Below are positions 19,217 to 28,388 of a stretch of 64,000 bases of DNA, in pieces. The stretch covers positions 3,109,501 to 3,173,500 of the forward strand of contig NZ_CP141212.1 in the NCBI RefSeq assembly GCF_035610345.1, in the 5' to 3' direction. The translations under genes were made by a program, and so were the position numbers. This DNA comes from Sinorhizobium meliloti. Lineage in GTDB: Bacteria > Pseudomonadota > Alphaproteobacteria > Rhizobiales > Rhizobiaceae. Under the pieces are notes generated by a model. That model worked only from the letters and a program-made list of their open reading frames with translations, ran no database searches and was not told the origin of the DNA. Each line of letters opens with the position of its first letter. Within the stretch, counting starts at the first letter, position 1.

Positions 19217-20089
19217 ATGAACTATTCGACGACATCTAACTTAGTGATCTGGATCGCAGCATCGCTGGCGCTGGCCGGCTGCGGAGGAAGCGCCGGCGGA
19301 CCCGGCGGTCCGGGTGCAACGACGAGCTTTACCAAGTTTCCGCTCGATAAGGGCAAGACGGCCACTTTGAAAGGAACCGGCCGCGAAGCCACCGTCAGCG
19401 AGGGCTCGGCCGTCTCGGCGTTTGCCTCCTCTCCCGTAGAGGCGGAACTGACGAAGGACCCAAATAGCGGCGACATCAGTTCAGCCACCCTGAAGACAGC
19501 TAGCACGACGAAAACCTGGGACCACAACAACTCCGAATTGTCCTATTCACAAAACGGAAAGCTGGTGATCGCCGACGCCAAGGACGACAGCGGCAGCGTC
19601 GGCTACGCCGATCCGGAGAAAAACGGGTTCACCTATCAGACCTATGGGGGCTGGGTCGACCAAAAGGGCGGGCATGCCGGCGCCTTCAGCGTCGGCAGCG
19701 AAACGGCCAAGGCTGACATTCCGACGAGTTCGACCGCAACGTTCAAAGGAACGGCGGGCGGCATCGTCGGCCGCCCGGGCGCCGGCTATGACGTCATGAG
19801 CGCGGACGCCGCTCTGGACGTCGATTTCGGTGCCAACACGGCACAATTCTCGACCAGCAACACCACGCTCGAAGCGGGCGGCGCGGCTGCCAACCTCGAC
19901 ATGTCTGGCAAGCTCGATATCGCATCGGGGGGTCTCTCCGGCAACATCGTTACCGCCGACCAGTCGATGTCCGGCACTGCTGACGGCCACTTCTACGGAT
20001 CGGAAGGTCAGGAAGTCGGCGGTACCTTCGACTTGAAGGGGAGCGGCGGGGCGCTGGTTGGCGGGTACGGCGCCGTAAAGCAACCATGA
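19217..20089 (+). CDS. Surface-type lipoprotein with TbpB-like C-terminal handle, probable Slam substrate
   Basis: A 290-residue lipoprotein: signal sequence ending in the lipobox LALAGC (acylated Cys22), a glycine-rich linker, then a beta-rich body. The middle has GFTYQTYGGWVD, GAFSVGSETAKADIP and ATFKGTAGG motifs; the end has FYGSEGQEVGGTFDL and a glycine-rich finish. This is the layout of the eight-stranded barrel (TbpB B/D-like, 'transferrin-binding protein-like') domains that Slam translocators recognise. It overlaps the Slam-like gene by 4 bases (ATGA). The ligand is unknown; transferrin itself is not expected for a soil bacterium, so heme, a metal or a plant or microbial protein are possibilities. 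Confidence 0.78.
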   Translation: MNYSTTSNLVIWIAASLALAGCGGSAGGPGGPGATTSFTKFPLDKGKTATLKGTGREATVSEGSAVSAFASSPVEAELTKDPNSGDISSATLKTASTTKTWDHNNSELSYSQNGKLVIADAKDDSGSVGYADPEKNGFTYQTYGGWVDQKGGHAGAFSVGSETAKADIPTSSTATFKGTAGGIVGRPGAGYDVMSADAALDVDFGANTAQFSTSNTTLEAGGAAANLDMSGKLDIASGGLSGNIVTADQSMSGTADGHFYGSEGQEVGGTFDLKGSGGALVGGYGAVKQP

Positions 20090-21255
20090 TTCGCATGACC
20101 CTCCTGGGAGGGCTCCTGCTCGCTGGTGTGGCGACGAACGCGGCCGCCGCCACACCGGCCGAGATCGATGCCAGCTTCAAGTACGCCTTGGCCGAAGCCG
20201 GCGCCGGTCGGCTGGACAGCGCAATACGAACCCTCCGCCTCCTGCAGGCGGAGGTCCCGGCTCCCCGCATCAGACTGGAACTGGCACGGCTACTCCTGCG
20301 CACCGGCGACAACGCCGGTGCGCTCGCACTGTTTCGGGAAGTCTATCTTGAAAAGGCAACGCCGGAAAAGGTTCGGCGCAACATCCTTCCCTTCATAGAG
20401 GAGGCAGAGCTGCGCGTGCTGCGCATCCGATACGGAGCCAGAATCATTACGGATAGCAACCCGTCCAAAGTCGGCGAGGGCGGGACGGTCTATTTCAACG
20501 GTGTCCCGCTGGAGTATCAGCCACCGGCCCGCAAAGAGCTCGCTTACGGTATAGAACCGTGGTTTTCCGCCGAGAAACTCTGGCAGAACGGGTACCTGAC
20601 AAAGCTTCACCTGTCGTCGAGGCTCTTTGAAGACGACGATCTGCGGGCGGGCCGCGTTCAGCTCGCAGTCGCCAAACAGGTGGCGGCCTGGCCCGGCCTC
20701 TTCATCCAAGCCAACGTGGACACCGGAATCGCTCGGCAGAATTCCTATGCACTGCCCACGATCGAATCCTGGAAGCGATTCAGGCTTTCCGACACCGCCG
20801 GTGCCGGACTGGGAGGGCAAGCCGGGTACATGTTTTCGCAGGAGGCCGATGTCTCGGGACCATTCTACCGCGCTTATGTGTTCGGCGACTGGACATTTCG
20901 GTCCAATGCGACCGTGTTCGCAACACTATCTGCGGAAACGCTCGACAGTCGGAATGATTACTACAGCTACGTTGCGACAAAGCTCGATTTCGGCGTGCGC
21001 TTCAGTGTCGCCGACGTACAGCTGACGCCGCAAATAAGCTGGAAGCAAACGCATCTTACCGAATACAGCGCCTTTTGGGGCAAGCGCCGTAGAGATGCGA
21101 CGATAAGGCCCGAGATTGCCCTCTCGACCGAACGGCTGGAGTGGAACGGTATCCGTCCCGAGGTGAGCGTCTTCTATGAGAAGCGCAGCAGCAATGTCGG
21201 TATCTACGAATATGATCAGTTCGGCGGCTATGTGAATTTGCGCAAGCTGTTCTGA
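20086..21255 (+). CDS. Slam-like outer-membrane translocator (surface lipoprotein assembly modulator, type XI secretion)
   Basis: A 389-residue protein: signal peptide (1-22, ending NAAAA), an alpha-helical TPR-like N-terminal domain (about 27-110), and a C-terminal beta-barrel region (about 113-389) with alternating aromatic/polar strands ending in NLRKLF, a C-terminal aromatic typical of outer-membrane barrels. Domain order and the RPEIALSTERLEWNG...VSVFYEKRSSN stretch resemble Slam/DUF560 proteins, which move partner lipoproteins across the outer membrane. The start lies in the stop of the lipoprotein gene (ATGA), so the two are co-translated. Shorter N-terminal domain than neisserial Slam1. 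Confidence 0.78.
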   Translation: MIRMTLLGGLLLAGVATNAAAATPAEIDASFKYALAEAGAGRLDSAIRTLRLLQAEVPAPRIRLELARLLLRTGDNAGALALFREVYLEKATPEKVRRNILPFIEEAELRVLRIRYGARIITDSNPSKVGEGGTVYFNGVPLEYQPPARKELAYGIEPWFSAEKLWQNGYLTKLHLSSRLFEDDDLRAGRVQLAVAKQVAAWPGLFIQANVDTGIARQNSYALPTIESWKRFRLSDTAGAGLGGQAGYMFSQEADVSGPFYRAYVFGDWTFRSNATVFATLSAETLDSRNDYYSYVATKLDFGVRFSVADVQLTPQISWKQTHLTEYSAFWGKRRRDATIRPEIALSTERLEWNGIRPEVSVFYEKRSSNVGIYEYDQFGGYVNLRKLF

Positions 21256-21276
21256 CAGCGCCTGACGCCGCGCCGT

Positions 21277-21294
21277 CCCGGCAGACCGGGTGTT
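21277..21294 (+). terminator. Weak hairpin between the Slam-like gene and the convergent ATPase gene
   Basis: CCCGG / CCGGG stem with a CAGA loop followed by TGTTTA, 21 bases after the Slam-like stop. Short stem and broken T run; weak candidate. Confidence 0.3.
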
Positions 21295-22430
21295 TACTCG
21301 TCCTCCTCTTCGACCGCGCCGGTAAGCCGCATGCCGTCGATCCAGGTGGCTCCGTCCTTGCGAATCACACGACGCGGACGAACGCCGCATTGCTGCCGGA
21401 CCAGCTCGGCCAGGCGTTCGGAATGCGTGACGATCCAGATCTGGCTTTCCCCCGCGGCACTGGCGACCATGGCAGCCAGTGCCGGCAGCATATCGGGATG
21501 AAGGCTCGTCTCGGGCTCGTTGAGCGCGATGAACCGGGGACGGCGATAGGATAACAGCGCCGCCGCAAGTGCCAGAAAACGCATCTGCCCGTCCGAAAGC
21601 TCGCGCGGCGAAAATGCCCGGTGCGGAAAGTCCGGAAAGACGAGCGAGAATTCGGCGAACTGGCCGGGTTCGGGCACCTGCAGGCGGGCGCCTGCGAAGG
21701 CGTCGGCGACCGCGCGATCGAGATCGACCGTATCCTGCCTCGTGTGCCGGAGCGTCGCGAAGACGGCGGCCATGTTGGCGCCGGTTTCGTCCAGCAATGG
21801 CGCGGTGATGGCGAGGCAGGGCATCCGCAGCGGCGATTCGCGGTCGGTGCGAAAGCCGTGAAAGAACCGCCATTGGTCGACCGCCCGGCGGAAGCTGCCG
21901 ATTTCAGGGTAGTGGCCGGCGTCGCCGAGCAGCGCGATAGCCGTCTCCGAGGTCATCGCCTGCTCCGGATAGTCCACCATCCGGCCGCCCTCGCCGCGCA
22001 CGAAGATACCGGGGCCGGTGCGCTTCATCACCGGAACGGGGCGCCGGCCCGTCTCGATCGTGAGCTCCTCCTCCTTGACCTGCGGCTCATAGGCGAAACC
22101 CGCCGCCGCCTTTGGCGGGCGGAAACCCGCCTCGATCCGGTAGCGGAAGGTGATCGCTCGCTCCTCGTCGATCAGTTCGGCGTCCAGCCGAATACGCGCC
22201 GGCTTGCCGACGCGCTGCGGGCCGCTCCAGATGGCGGACGCCATGCCGCCTTCTTCCGCAATCTCGCGGGCGAGATGGCCTCTCACGGCAGCCTGAACCA
22301 GCTGCAGGGCACGATAGAGGTTGGACTTCCCGACGCCGTTCTCTCCGATGAAAAGATTGACGCCGGCCAAATCCATTCGGATCGAGCGCAGCGACCGGTA
22401 GTTCTCGGCGAACATCGAGCGAAGCATCAT
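21294..22430 (-). CDS. AAA-family ATPase (RecF/OLD-like)
   Basis: A 378-residue soluble ATPase with Walker A GENGVGKSN (residues 29-37), a long middle insertion, a signature-like LSDGQMRFLALAAALLS and Walker B FIALNEPETSLHPDMLPAL near the C terminus. The arrangement resembles RecF/SMC-like and OLD-type ATPases but there is no TOPRIM nuclease domain. Function unknown; stand-alone members may act in DNA repair or defence. Nine bases separate it from the upstream acyltransferase gene, so the two are probably one operon. Confidence 0.8.
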   Translation of the reverse strand: MMLRSMFAENYRSLRSIRMDLAGVNLFIGENGVGKSNLYRALQLVQAAVRGHLAREIAEEGGMASAIWSGPQRVGKPARIRLDAELIDEERAITFRYRIEAGFRPPKAAAGFAYEPQVKEEELTIETGRRPVPVMKRTGPGIFVRGEGGRMVDYPEQAMTSETAIALLGDAGHYPEIGSFRRAVDQWRFFHGFRTDRESPLRMPCLAITAPLLDETGANMAAVFATLRHTRQDTVDLDRAVADAFAGARLQVPEPGQFAEFSLVFPDFPHRAFSPRELSDGQMRFLALAAALLSYRRPRFIALNEPETSLHPDMLPALAAMVASAAGESQIWIVTHSERLAELVRQQCGVRPRRVIRKDGATWIDGMRLTGAVEEEDE

Positions 22431-22439
22431 GGTGACGGC

Positions 22440-23363
22440 TTAGCCCGCTACAACCGCCCTGGCAGACAGCTCGAACGCCGCATCGCTGTCGGCAGCCAGT
22501 GCGTGTACCGTATGACGCTCTAGCGCACGCGTCACCTCCACCGGATCGCCGTCGAGCGCATCCGCCGGAATGAGATTGCCGATCCGGAAGTCGAAGCGGT
22601 CGCCCTTCTTGTTCAGGAGTTCGTGGAACACCGTCATGTCGCGCAGTTCCGTCGACCATTTGGCAAACCAGTAGAAGAGGCCGGAATTGCGCGCGCTCAT
22701 ATGCACCGGCAGGATCGGCAGGCCGTATTTGCGCGCGAAGCCGACCGCCGAGCTCTTCCAGGGGCGCTCGTTGAGCCGTCCCTCGGCCCAATAGGCAATG
22801 CGGCCGGAGGGGAAGAGCACGGTCGCCTTGCCCGCCTCGATGGCCCTGTTCGTCACCTGCAGCGTTTCGCGCGCCTTGAGCTTCGACTTGTATTCCTCGC
22901 GCCATTCCACCGGAATGACCATTTCCACGAAGCGCGGATTGACGCGGATCGCGTCGCGGTTCGCAAAGAACATCATGTCCGGCCGCCGGCTCTTCAGGAG
23001 ATCGAAGACGGCGATGCCGTCGGCGATCCCCGTCGGATGGTTGCTGACGAGCAGGAACCCGCCCTTCTCGGGAATGCGCTCCGGCTTGTCGGCGCGGATC
23101 TCGAGAGCGAGAAGCGAACTCAGATGCTCGAAGGCCTGGAAGCCCGGCATATTGGCGACGGCATTGGCGAACTCGATCGCCTTGCGGTAGTTGAGCAGCG
23201 TGTAGAGAAAGGGCCGCATGACGGGCCACAGGGGATGGCAGACGATCTTCTGGCCGCGTTCCGCGATCAGCGTATCGACGATATGACCGGGACGCCCTTG
23301 CGAGACCAGCGCAACCGCCTCTGCAAAATGCGCCAGAGCGCTCGCCGAATCACGTCTCGACAT
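22440..23363 (-). CDS. Lysophospholipid (1-acylglycerol-3-phosphate-type) acyltransferase
   Basis: About 307 residues from the ATG at 23363 (GGGAC upstream); the frame extends 27 codons further without similarity. The acyltransferase block I reads VSNHPTGIADG (His then Asp with five residues between), followed by LFPSGRIAYW, matching block III. This is the PlsC/lysophospholipid acyltransferase superfamily, in a subgroup with HX5D rather than HX4D. Members acylate glycerophospholipid, ornithine-lipid or related intermediates at the inner membrane. The substrate is not identifiable. It is the first gene of a pair with the downstream ATPase. Confidence 0.8.
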   Translation of the reverse strand: MSRRDSASALAHFAEAVALVSQGRPGHIVDTLIAERGQKIVCHPLWPVMRPFLYTLLNYRKAIEFANAVANMPGFQAFEHLSSLLALEIRADKPERIPEKGGFLLVSNHPTGIADGIAVFDLLKSRRPDMMFFANRDAIRVNPRFVEMVIPVEWREEYKSKLKARETLQVTNRAIEAGKATVLFPSGRIAYWAEGRLNERPWKSSAVGFARKYGLPILPVHMSARNSGLFYWFAKWSTELRDMTVFHELLNKKGDRFDFRIGNLIPADALDGDPVEVTRALERHTVHALAADSDAAFELSARAVVAG

Positions 23364-23540
23364 TGTCCCATCCGCTGTTGCTGGCCGAACATTGCAGTTC
23401 AATATGATCGAACAATGACAAATTCCAAGGGGCCGCAGCAGCAAACTTCAGCACGTTAGCAAAAACATAACACGCCCGATGCGATGCTCCGAGCCTGGAT
23501 CAGTGAGCGCACCGCGCTGATGAACCCGCCGGGCCCGATG

Positions 23541-24476
23541 ATGAACGAACTTCTTGCCATAGGCCATCCCGAAGTGATGGCGGAACGAAGGCGCTGGCTT
23601 GCGAGCCTCGCCGAGGAACGCCGGTTGTCCGAAAAGACGGTAGACGCCTATGAACGCGACACGCGGCAGTTCCTGACATTCCTGACCGGGCACCTCGCCG
23701 GTCCGCCGCGGCTCTCGGATATCCGCGCCCTTCGCCCCGCGGATCTGCGCGGCTTCCTGGCGCAGCGCCGCAAGGGAGGCGCCGGCGCGCGCACGCTCGG
23801 CCGCGGCCTGGCAGGTCTGCGTTCCTTCCTGCGCTATCTCGAGAGAAACGGGCTCGCCAATGCGGCGGGTGCAGGGGCGGTGCGGTCCCCGAAGCAGCCG
23901 AAGTCTCTCCCCAAGGCATTGACCGACCGGGAGGCCCTGAAGGTCGTCACCGCGGACGCGCAACTGGCCGAGGAACCCTGGATCGCGGCGCGCAATGCCG
24001 CAGTGCTGACCCTGCTCTATGGCTGCGGCCTGCGGATAGCGGAGGCGCTGGACCTGACCCCCGCCGATTTCTCAGGACCGGTGACGTCGCTCAGGGTCAC
24101 CGGAAAGGGCGGCAAGACACGGATCGTGCCGATGATCGCCGCCGCCGCCGAAGCAGTCGAGACCTATCGAAAGCTCTGCCCCTACCATATCGAGCCCGGA
24201 GAGCCGATTTTCCGCGGCGCCCGCGGCGCGAAGCTCCAGCCGGCGATCATCCAGCGCGAGATGCAGAAGCTGCGCGCCGCACTCGGCCTGCCGGATTCGG
24301 CGACACCGCACGCGCTGCGCCACTCTTTCGCGACGCATCTTCTGGCGGGCGGAGGGGATCTCCGCACCATCCAGGAACTGCTCGGCCATGCCAGCCTGTC
24401 GACGACGCAGGTCTATACCGGCGTCGATTCGGCACGGCTTCTGGAAATCTACGACCGCGCCCATCCGCGCGCCTAA
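23541..24476 (+). CDS. xerC: Tyrosine recombinase XerC
   Basis: A 311-residue site-specific recombinase that resolves chromosome dimers at dif with XerD. N-terminal SAM-like domain (about 15-105) and C-terminal catalytic domain with Arg165, Lys189, His257, Arg260, His283 and the nucleophile Tyr292, all in the expected order. The start is one of three in-frame ATGs (23520, 23538, 23541); the last gives the usual length. It is divergent from the acyltransferase gene. Chromosomal context argues for the housekeeping enzyme and not an integrase. Confidence 0.92.
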   Translation: MNELLAIGHPEVMAERRRWLASLAEERRLSEKTVDAYERDTRQFLTFLTGHLAGPPRLSDIRALRPADLRGFLAQRRKGGAGARTLGRGLAGLRSFLRYLERNGLANAAGAGAVRSPKQPKSLPKALTDREALKVVTADAQLAEEPWIAARNAAVLTLLYGCGLRIAEALDLTPADFSGPVTSLRVTGKGGKTRIVPMIAAAAEAVETYRKLCPYHIEPGEPIFRGARGAKLQPAIIQREMQKLRAALGLPDSATPHALRHSFATHLLAGGGDLRTIQELLGHASLSTTQVYTGVDSARLLEIYDRAHPRA

Positions 24477-24562
24477 AATCTGACGTCCTTGGCCGTTAAC
24501 CAAACGTGTTAAGGAACCCGTGACCGTGGGGGAGTAGGGTTCCGTCAATGCCGGGGGCATCC

Positions 24563-25639
24563 ATGAACACTTTCACCAGACCCGTCCGCGATCTCGCGGC
24601 CAAGGCGGCCGACGGCCTGTTGTGGCTGACGGCACTGCTCAATCTACTGACGGCAGCGAGCCTCGTTGCCGCCCTGCTCCATGTGTCGGAGGCACGGGCG
24701 GAAGAGACGGACTGCGCCGGCAGCAACATCTTGAGCGGCCTCGAACATTCGGATCCGGCCCGCCTGGCGGCGCTGCGCGCGGAAGCGGCGGCGGTGCCCA
24801 ACGGAAAGGGCCTGCTTTGGAAGATCGAAGGGCACGGTCAGGCACCCTCCTTCCTGCTCGGCACCATGCATGTCACCGATCCGCGCGTGCTGGCGATGCC
24901 CGGCGGCGCGACGGAGGCCTTCGCAAGGGCTGAGACGGTGATCGTCGAGTCCGACGAGATCGTCGACCAGAACAGGGCAACCGCCGCGATCATGATGCAG
25001 CCGGAACTGACCATGTTCACCGGCGACAAAACGATCAACGATTTCCTGAAGCCGGAGGACCGCGCGCTACTCGAAAGCGGTCTCAAGGCGCGCGGCATCC
25101 CGCTGCCGCTCGTCACCAAGATGAAGCCCTGGATGATTGCCAGCTTCGTCGCCCTGCCGGCCTGCGAATTCTCGCGCAAGGCGGCCGGTGCCTCCTTCCT
25201 CGACAAGAAGCTCGCCGAGGACGCGTTGAGGGAGGGCAAGACGCTCAAGGGTCTTGAAACGCTGGTCGAGCAGCTTTCGGCAATGGATTCGCTGCCGGTC
25301 GAAATGCATCTCAAGGCACTGATCGAAACGCTTGCTCTCGGCAAGACGATCGACGACGTGATGACGACGACCACCGATCTCTACCTCTCCGGCGAGACGG
25401 GCACGATCATGCCAATGATGAAACTCGCCTCCGCCGGGATTTCATCCGACGACGCCGGCTATGCCGAATTCGAGCAGCGCATCATCATCGATCGCAACAG
25501 GATCATGGCAGATCGCGCCGCGCCCCTCCTGAAGGGCGGCGGCGTGTTCATGGCCGTGGGCGCGCTGCACCTTCCCGGGAAGGAAGGCCTCGTCGAACTC
25601 CTGCGTCAGCAGGGGTTCACTGTGACGCAGGTGGAATGA
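24563..25639 (+). CDS. TraB/GumN family protein
   Basis: About 358 residues. An N-terminal hydrophobic segment (LLWLTALLNLLTAASLVAALL) works as a signal anchor or long signal peptide, followed by the TraB/GumN domain. The two GxxH motifs of the family are present: LLGTMH near the start and VGALH near the end. Related proteins have been proposed to be metalloproteases, but this is not established. Location: periplasm or inner-membrane anchored. A start at 24548 is equally possible. It runs downstream of xerC with 86 bases between. Confidence 0.82.
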   Translation: MNTFTRPVRDLAAKAADGLLWLTALLNLLTAASLVAALLHVSEARAEETDCAGSNILSGLEHSDPARLAALRAEAAAVPNGKGLLWKIEGHGQAPSFLLGTMHVTDPRVLAMPGGATEAFARAETVIVESDEIVDQNRATAAIMMQPELTMFTGDKTINDFLKPEDRALLESGLKARGIPLPLVTKMKPWMIASFVALPACEFSRKAAGASFLDKKLAEDALREGKTLKGLETLVEQLSAMDSLPVEMHLKALIETLALGKTIDDVMTTTTDLYLSGETGTIMPMMKLASAGISSDDAGYAEFEQRIIIDRNRIMADRAAPLLKGGGVFMAVGALHLPGKEGLVELLRQQGFTVTQVE

Positions 25640-25676
25640 CCGGCCGGTCAATGCGGTGGGAGGGCAGGGCCCTCCC
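25637..25676. terminator. Two adjacent palindromes between convergent TraB/GumN and lpdA genes
   Basis: TGACCGGCCGGTCA is a perfect 14-bp palindrome that includes the TGA stop (25637-25650). It is followed by GGGAGGGC-AGG-GCCCTCCC, an 8-bp perfect stem with a 3-base loop (25658-25676). The two structures fill the gap between convergent stops, so they may end transcription from both sides, although T runs are missing. Confidence 0.45.
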
Positions 25677-25681
25677 GATAA

Positions 25682-27088
25682 TCACATGTGGATCGGCTTG
25701 GCGAAGGTGGCGAGCGCCGCTTCCTTTACCGCCTCCGACATCGTCGGATGGGCGTGGCAGGTGCGGCCGAGATCCTCCGACGATCCGCCGAACTCCATCA
25801 GCACCGCGATCTCGTGGATCATTTCGCCGGCGCCGAAGCCGATGATGTGGCCGCCGAGCACGCGGTCGGTCTCCTTGTCCGCGAGGATCTTCACGAAGCC
25901 GTCTGTCTGCAGCATGGCGCGGGCGCGGCCATTGGCCGTGAAGGGGAACTTGCCGACCTTGTAGGCGACGCCCGCGGCCTTCAGCTCTTCCTCGGTCTTG
26001 CCGACGGAGGCGACCTCGGGCTGGGTATAGACGACGCCTGGAATGACGTCGTAATTCACATGCCCGGCCTGGCCTGCGATGATCTCGGCGACGGCAACGC
26101 CTTCGTCCTCGGCCTTGTGCGCCAGCATCGGCCCACGCACGACGTCGCCGATCGCATAGACACCGGTAATGCTCGTCTGGAAATGCTGGTCGATCTCGAC
26201 GCGGCCGCGCGAATCGAGGACGACGCCCGCCTTGGCGAGACCCAAGCCGTCCGTCGAGGGCTTGCGTCCGGTAGCGATGAGCACGACCTCGGCATCGAGC
26301 GCAGTGGCCTCGCCGCCCTTCACCGGTTCGAAGGTGACCTTGGCACCGTCGCCGGATTTCACGACACCGGTCACCTTGGCGCCGAGTTTGAAGTCGATGC
26401 CCTGCTTGGTCAGCATCCGCTGAAGCTGCTTGGCAACCTCTCCGTCCATGCCGCCGAGAATCGTGTCGAGGAATTCGACCACGGTCACCTTCGCGCCGAG
26501 GCGCGCCCAGACCGAGCCGAGCTCGAGGCCGATGACGCCTCCGCCGACGACGATCATGCTCGCCGGGACCTTTTCGAGCGCGAGCGCCCCGGTCGAGGAA
26601 ACGATCACCTTTTCGTCGAACGCGACCTCCACGCCCGGAATGCCGGCGACGTCCGAGCCGGTGGCGATGACGACGTTCTTCGCCTCGAGCACCTGCTCCT
26701 CTCCGCTTTCGTTCGTGACCGAGACCTTGCCCTGGCCGAGAACCTTGCCGGTACCCTGGAATCCGTCGATCTTGTTCTTCTTGAAGAGGAAGGAGACGCC
26801 GTCGACATTGGACTTAACGGTCGCGTCCTTGTGGGCCATCATCTTCTGAAGGTTGAGCTTCGGGCTTGCGACCTCGACTCCCAGCGCCTCCAGGCCGTGC
26901 TGCGCCTGATGGAACATTTCGGAAGCATGCAGCAGCGCCTTGGAGGGGATGCAGCCGATATTCAGGCATGTGCCGCCATAGGTGCTGCGCTTCTCGACCA
27001 CGGCAACCTTCATGCCGAGCTGCGCCGCCTTGATGGCGCAGACATAGCCGCCGGGGCCGCTTCCGATAACGATGAGATCATAGGCCAT
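25682..27088 (-). CDS. lpdA: Dihydrolipoyl dehydrogenase (E3)
   Basis: A 468-residue FAD flavoprotein that reoxidises dihydrolipoamide in the 2-oxoglutarate dehydrogenase complex. Features in order: FAD motif GSGPGG (9-14), redox disulfide Cys41-Cys46 in [12 protein letters not shown] motif [11 protein letters not shown], second FAD motif [17 protein letters not shown], and the C-terminal catalytic [10 protein letters not shown]. It lies downstream of sucB behind three unrelated genes, and is presumably the E3 of the SucAB complex. Ribosome site AAGGA precedes the ATG by 8 bases. Confidence 0.95.
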   Translation of the reverse strand: MAYDLIVIGSGPGGYVCAIKAAQLGMKVAVVEKRSTYGGTCLNIGCIPSKALLHASEMFHQAQHGLEALGVEVASPKLNLQKMMAHKDATVKSNVDGVSFLFKKNKIDGFQGTGKVLGQGKVSVTNESGEEQVLEAKNVVIATGSDVAGIPGVEVAFDEKVIVSSTGALALEKVPASMIVVGGGVIGLELGSVWARLGAKVTVVEFLDTILGGMDGEVAKQLQRMLTKQGIDFKLGAKVTGVVKSGDGAKVTFEPVKGGEATALDAEVVLIATGRKPSTDGLGLAKAGVVLDSRGRVEIDQHFQTSITGVYAIGDVVRGPMLAHKAEDEGVAVAEIIAGQAGHVNYDVIPGVVYTQPEVASVGKTEEELKAAGVAYKVGKFPFTANGRARAMLQTDGFVKILADKETDRVLGGHIIGFGAGEMIHEIAVLMEFGGSSEDLGRTCHAHPTMSEAVKEAALATFAKPIHM

Positions 27089-27099
27089 TTGATAATCCT

Positions 27100-27138
27100 T
27101 CTTGGGAGGACGGTCTTGGGAGGACGGTCTTGGGAGGG
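27100..27138. repeat. 14-bp tandem repeat upstream of lpdA
   Basis: TCTTGGGAGGACGG occurs twice in perfect tandem (27100-27113, 27114-27127) with a third partial copy (27128-27136, diverging at 27137) that runs up to the SDR stop codon. It lies just upstream of the lpdA ribosome site on the minus strand. A short repeat of this kind can vary in copy number between strains. Confidence 0.8.
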
Positions 27139-27891
27139 CTACCGCCCGCCACTGACGGTGAGAATGGTTCCCGTCACGTAAGTCGCCTTGTCGGACAGGA
27201 GATAGAGAATTGCATCGGCAACTTCGCCGGCCGTTCCGGGCCGCTGCATCGGGATCGTGGGTGCGAGGTCGCGGGCGCGGTCGGGCAGCCCGCCGGAGGC
27301 ATGAATTTCCGTATCGATGATGCCGGGCCGGACCGCGTTCACGCGTATGCCCTCGGTGGCAACTTCACGCGCCAGGCCGACCGTGAAGCTGTCGATCGCG
27401 CCCTTCGTGGCGGCGTAGTCGACATATTGCCCCGGCGCGCCAAGCACGGCGGCGATGGAGGAGAGATTGACGATCGAGCCGCCCCGCCCGCTGTGGCGCG
27501 TCGACATCCGGAGCACCGCCTCGGCGGCGCAACGGATGGAGCCCGTCACGTTGGTGCGGAACAGCCGCTCGATCCGCTCGGGCGAAACCTCGTCTACGCG
27601 CTGCGGCGGACCGATGATCCCGGCATTGTTGACGAGGCCGTCGAGACGGCCGAAGGCGGTGTCGACGGCTGCAAAGATCGCCTTCACCCCCTCTTCCCTG
27701 CCCACGTCGCCCTCGACGGAAACGGCCGTGCCGCCGGCCTCCGCGATGCGGCGGACCACGTCCTCGGCCGCATCGCGATTGGACGCATAGTTGACGGCGA
27801 CCCGCCAGCCTTCGCTGGCCGCGGCAAGCGCGACCGCGGCGCCGATGCCGCGGCTGCCCCCGGTGACGAGAAGTACAGGTCCGCTGCTCAT
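27139..27891 (-). CDS. Short-chain dehydrogenase/reductase
   Basis: A 250-residue SDR with the NAD(P) motif TGGSRGIGA (about residues 9-17), NNAG in [12 protein letters not shown], the catalytic Ser (NLSSIAAV) and YxxxK ([10 protein letters not shown]), and PGIIDT. The ATG at 27891 overlaps the stop of the preceding gene (ATGA), which decides the start over the in-frame ATG at 27900. Resembles FabG-like or glucose-dehydrogenase-like reductases; substrate unknown. It is the third gene of a coupled LysE-periplasmic protein-SDR run between sucB and lpdA. Confidence 0.87.
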   Translation of the reverse strand: MSSGPVLLVTGGSRGIGAAVALAAASEGWRVAVNYASNRDAAEDVVRRIAEAGGTAVSVEGDVGREEGVKAIFAAVDTAFGRLDGLVNNAGIIGPPQRVDEVSPERIERLFRTNVTGSIRCAAEAVLRMSTRHSGRGGSIVNLSSIAAVLGAPGQYVDYAATKGAIDSFTVGLAREVATEGIRVNAVRPGIIDTEIHASGGLPDRARDLAPTIPMQRPGTAGEVADAILYLLSDKATYVTGTILTVSGGR

Positions 27892-28388
27892 GATCCACAC
27901 CCCTTGAACTCGAAGACATCCGAACTGTCGGTGGTGCCCTTGCCTTCGCCCCAGGCACTCGATTCACGCAGCAACGGTCCGAAATCCGGAAGCAGGATCC
28001 GATCGGCTGCGGGCGCGTCCTCCGGCTGAAGCAGCCCGATCTGGCCGGCCTTGTCGACCGCATAGATCGGGCCCTGCCAGACGGTGCAGGCCTCGAGTTC
28101 CGCGCCGGTCACGTCGCCGGTCGGGCAGTCGTTCATGACGATCCCGTTCGCCCGCAGCGGTTCGCCGGACTGCATCACGACGCCATCGAGCAGAAGGCCG
28201 GTGTCCCCAATCCTGATCTTGAAGTGATTGCTGGTGACTGCTGCCTCCGATCCGACGGGCTCGAAGCGCAGTTCATAGGTTCCGGCCGGATCGGCGTAGA
28301 CCGCCTGCGCCTGGGTGCACTCGTCCGCAAGCGCCGGTGCTGCCGAAAGCATAAGCGAAACGAAGAGAACGTTGCGGCCGCAGATCAT
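27888..28388 (-). CDS. Exported protein of unknown function
   Basis: A 166-residue protein with a signal peptide (cleavage near ALA|DE, residues 21-22), then a beta-rich domain carrying cysteines in DECTQAQ, NDCPTG, EACTVW and KGCGS. That number suggests disulfides in the periplasm. No family recognised. The start (TGATG) overlaps the LysE stop by one base, and the stop overlaps the SDR start by 4 bases, so it is translationally tied to both. The frame continues upstream of the ATG, but only as an out-of-frame shadow of the LysE gene. Confidence 0.75.
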   Translation of the reverse strand: MICGRNVLFVSLMLSAAPALADECTQAQAVYADPAGTYELRFEPVGSEAAVTSNHFKIRIGDTGLLLDGVVMQSGEPLRANGIVMNDCPTGDVTGAELEACTVWQGPIYAVDKAGQIGLLQPEDAPAADRILLPDFGPLLRESSAWGEGKGTTDSSDVFEFKGCGS

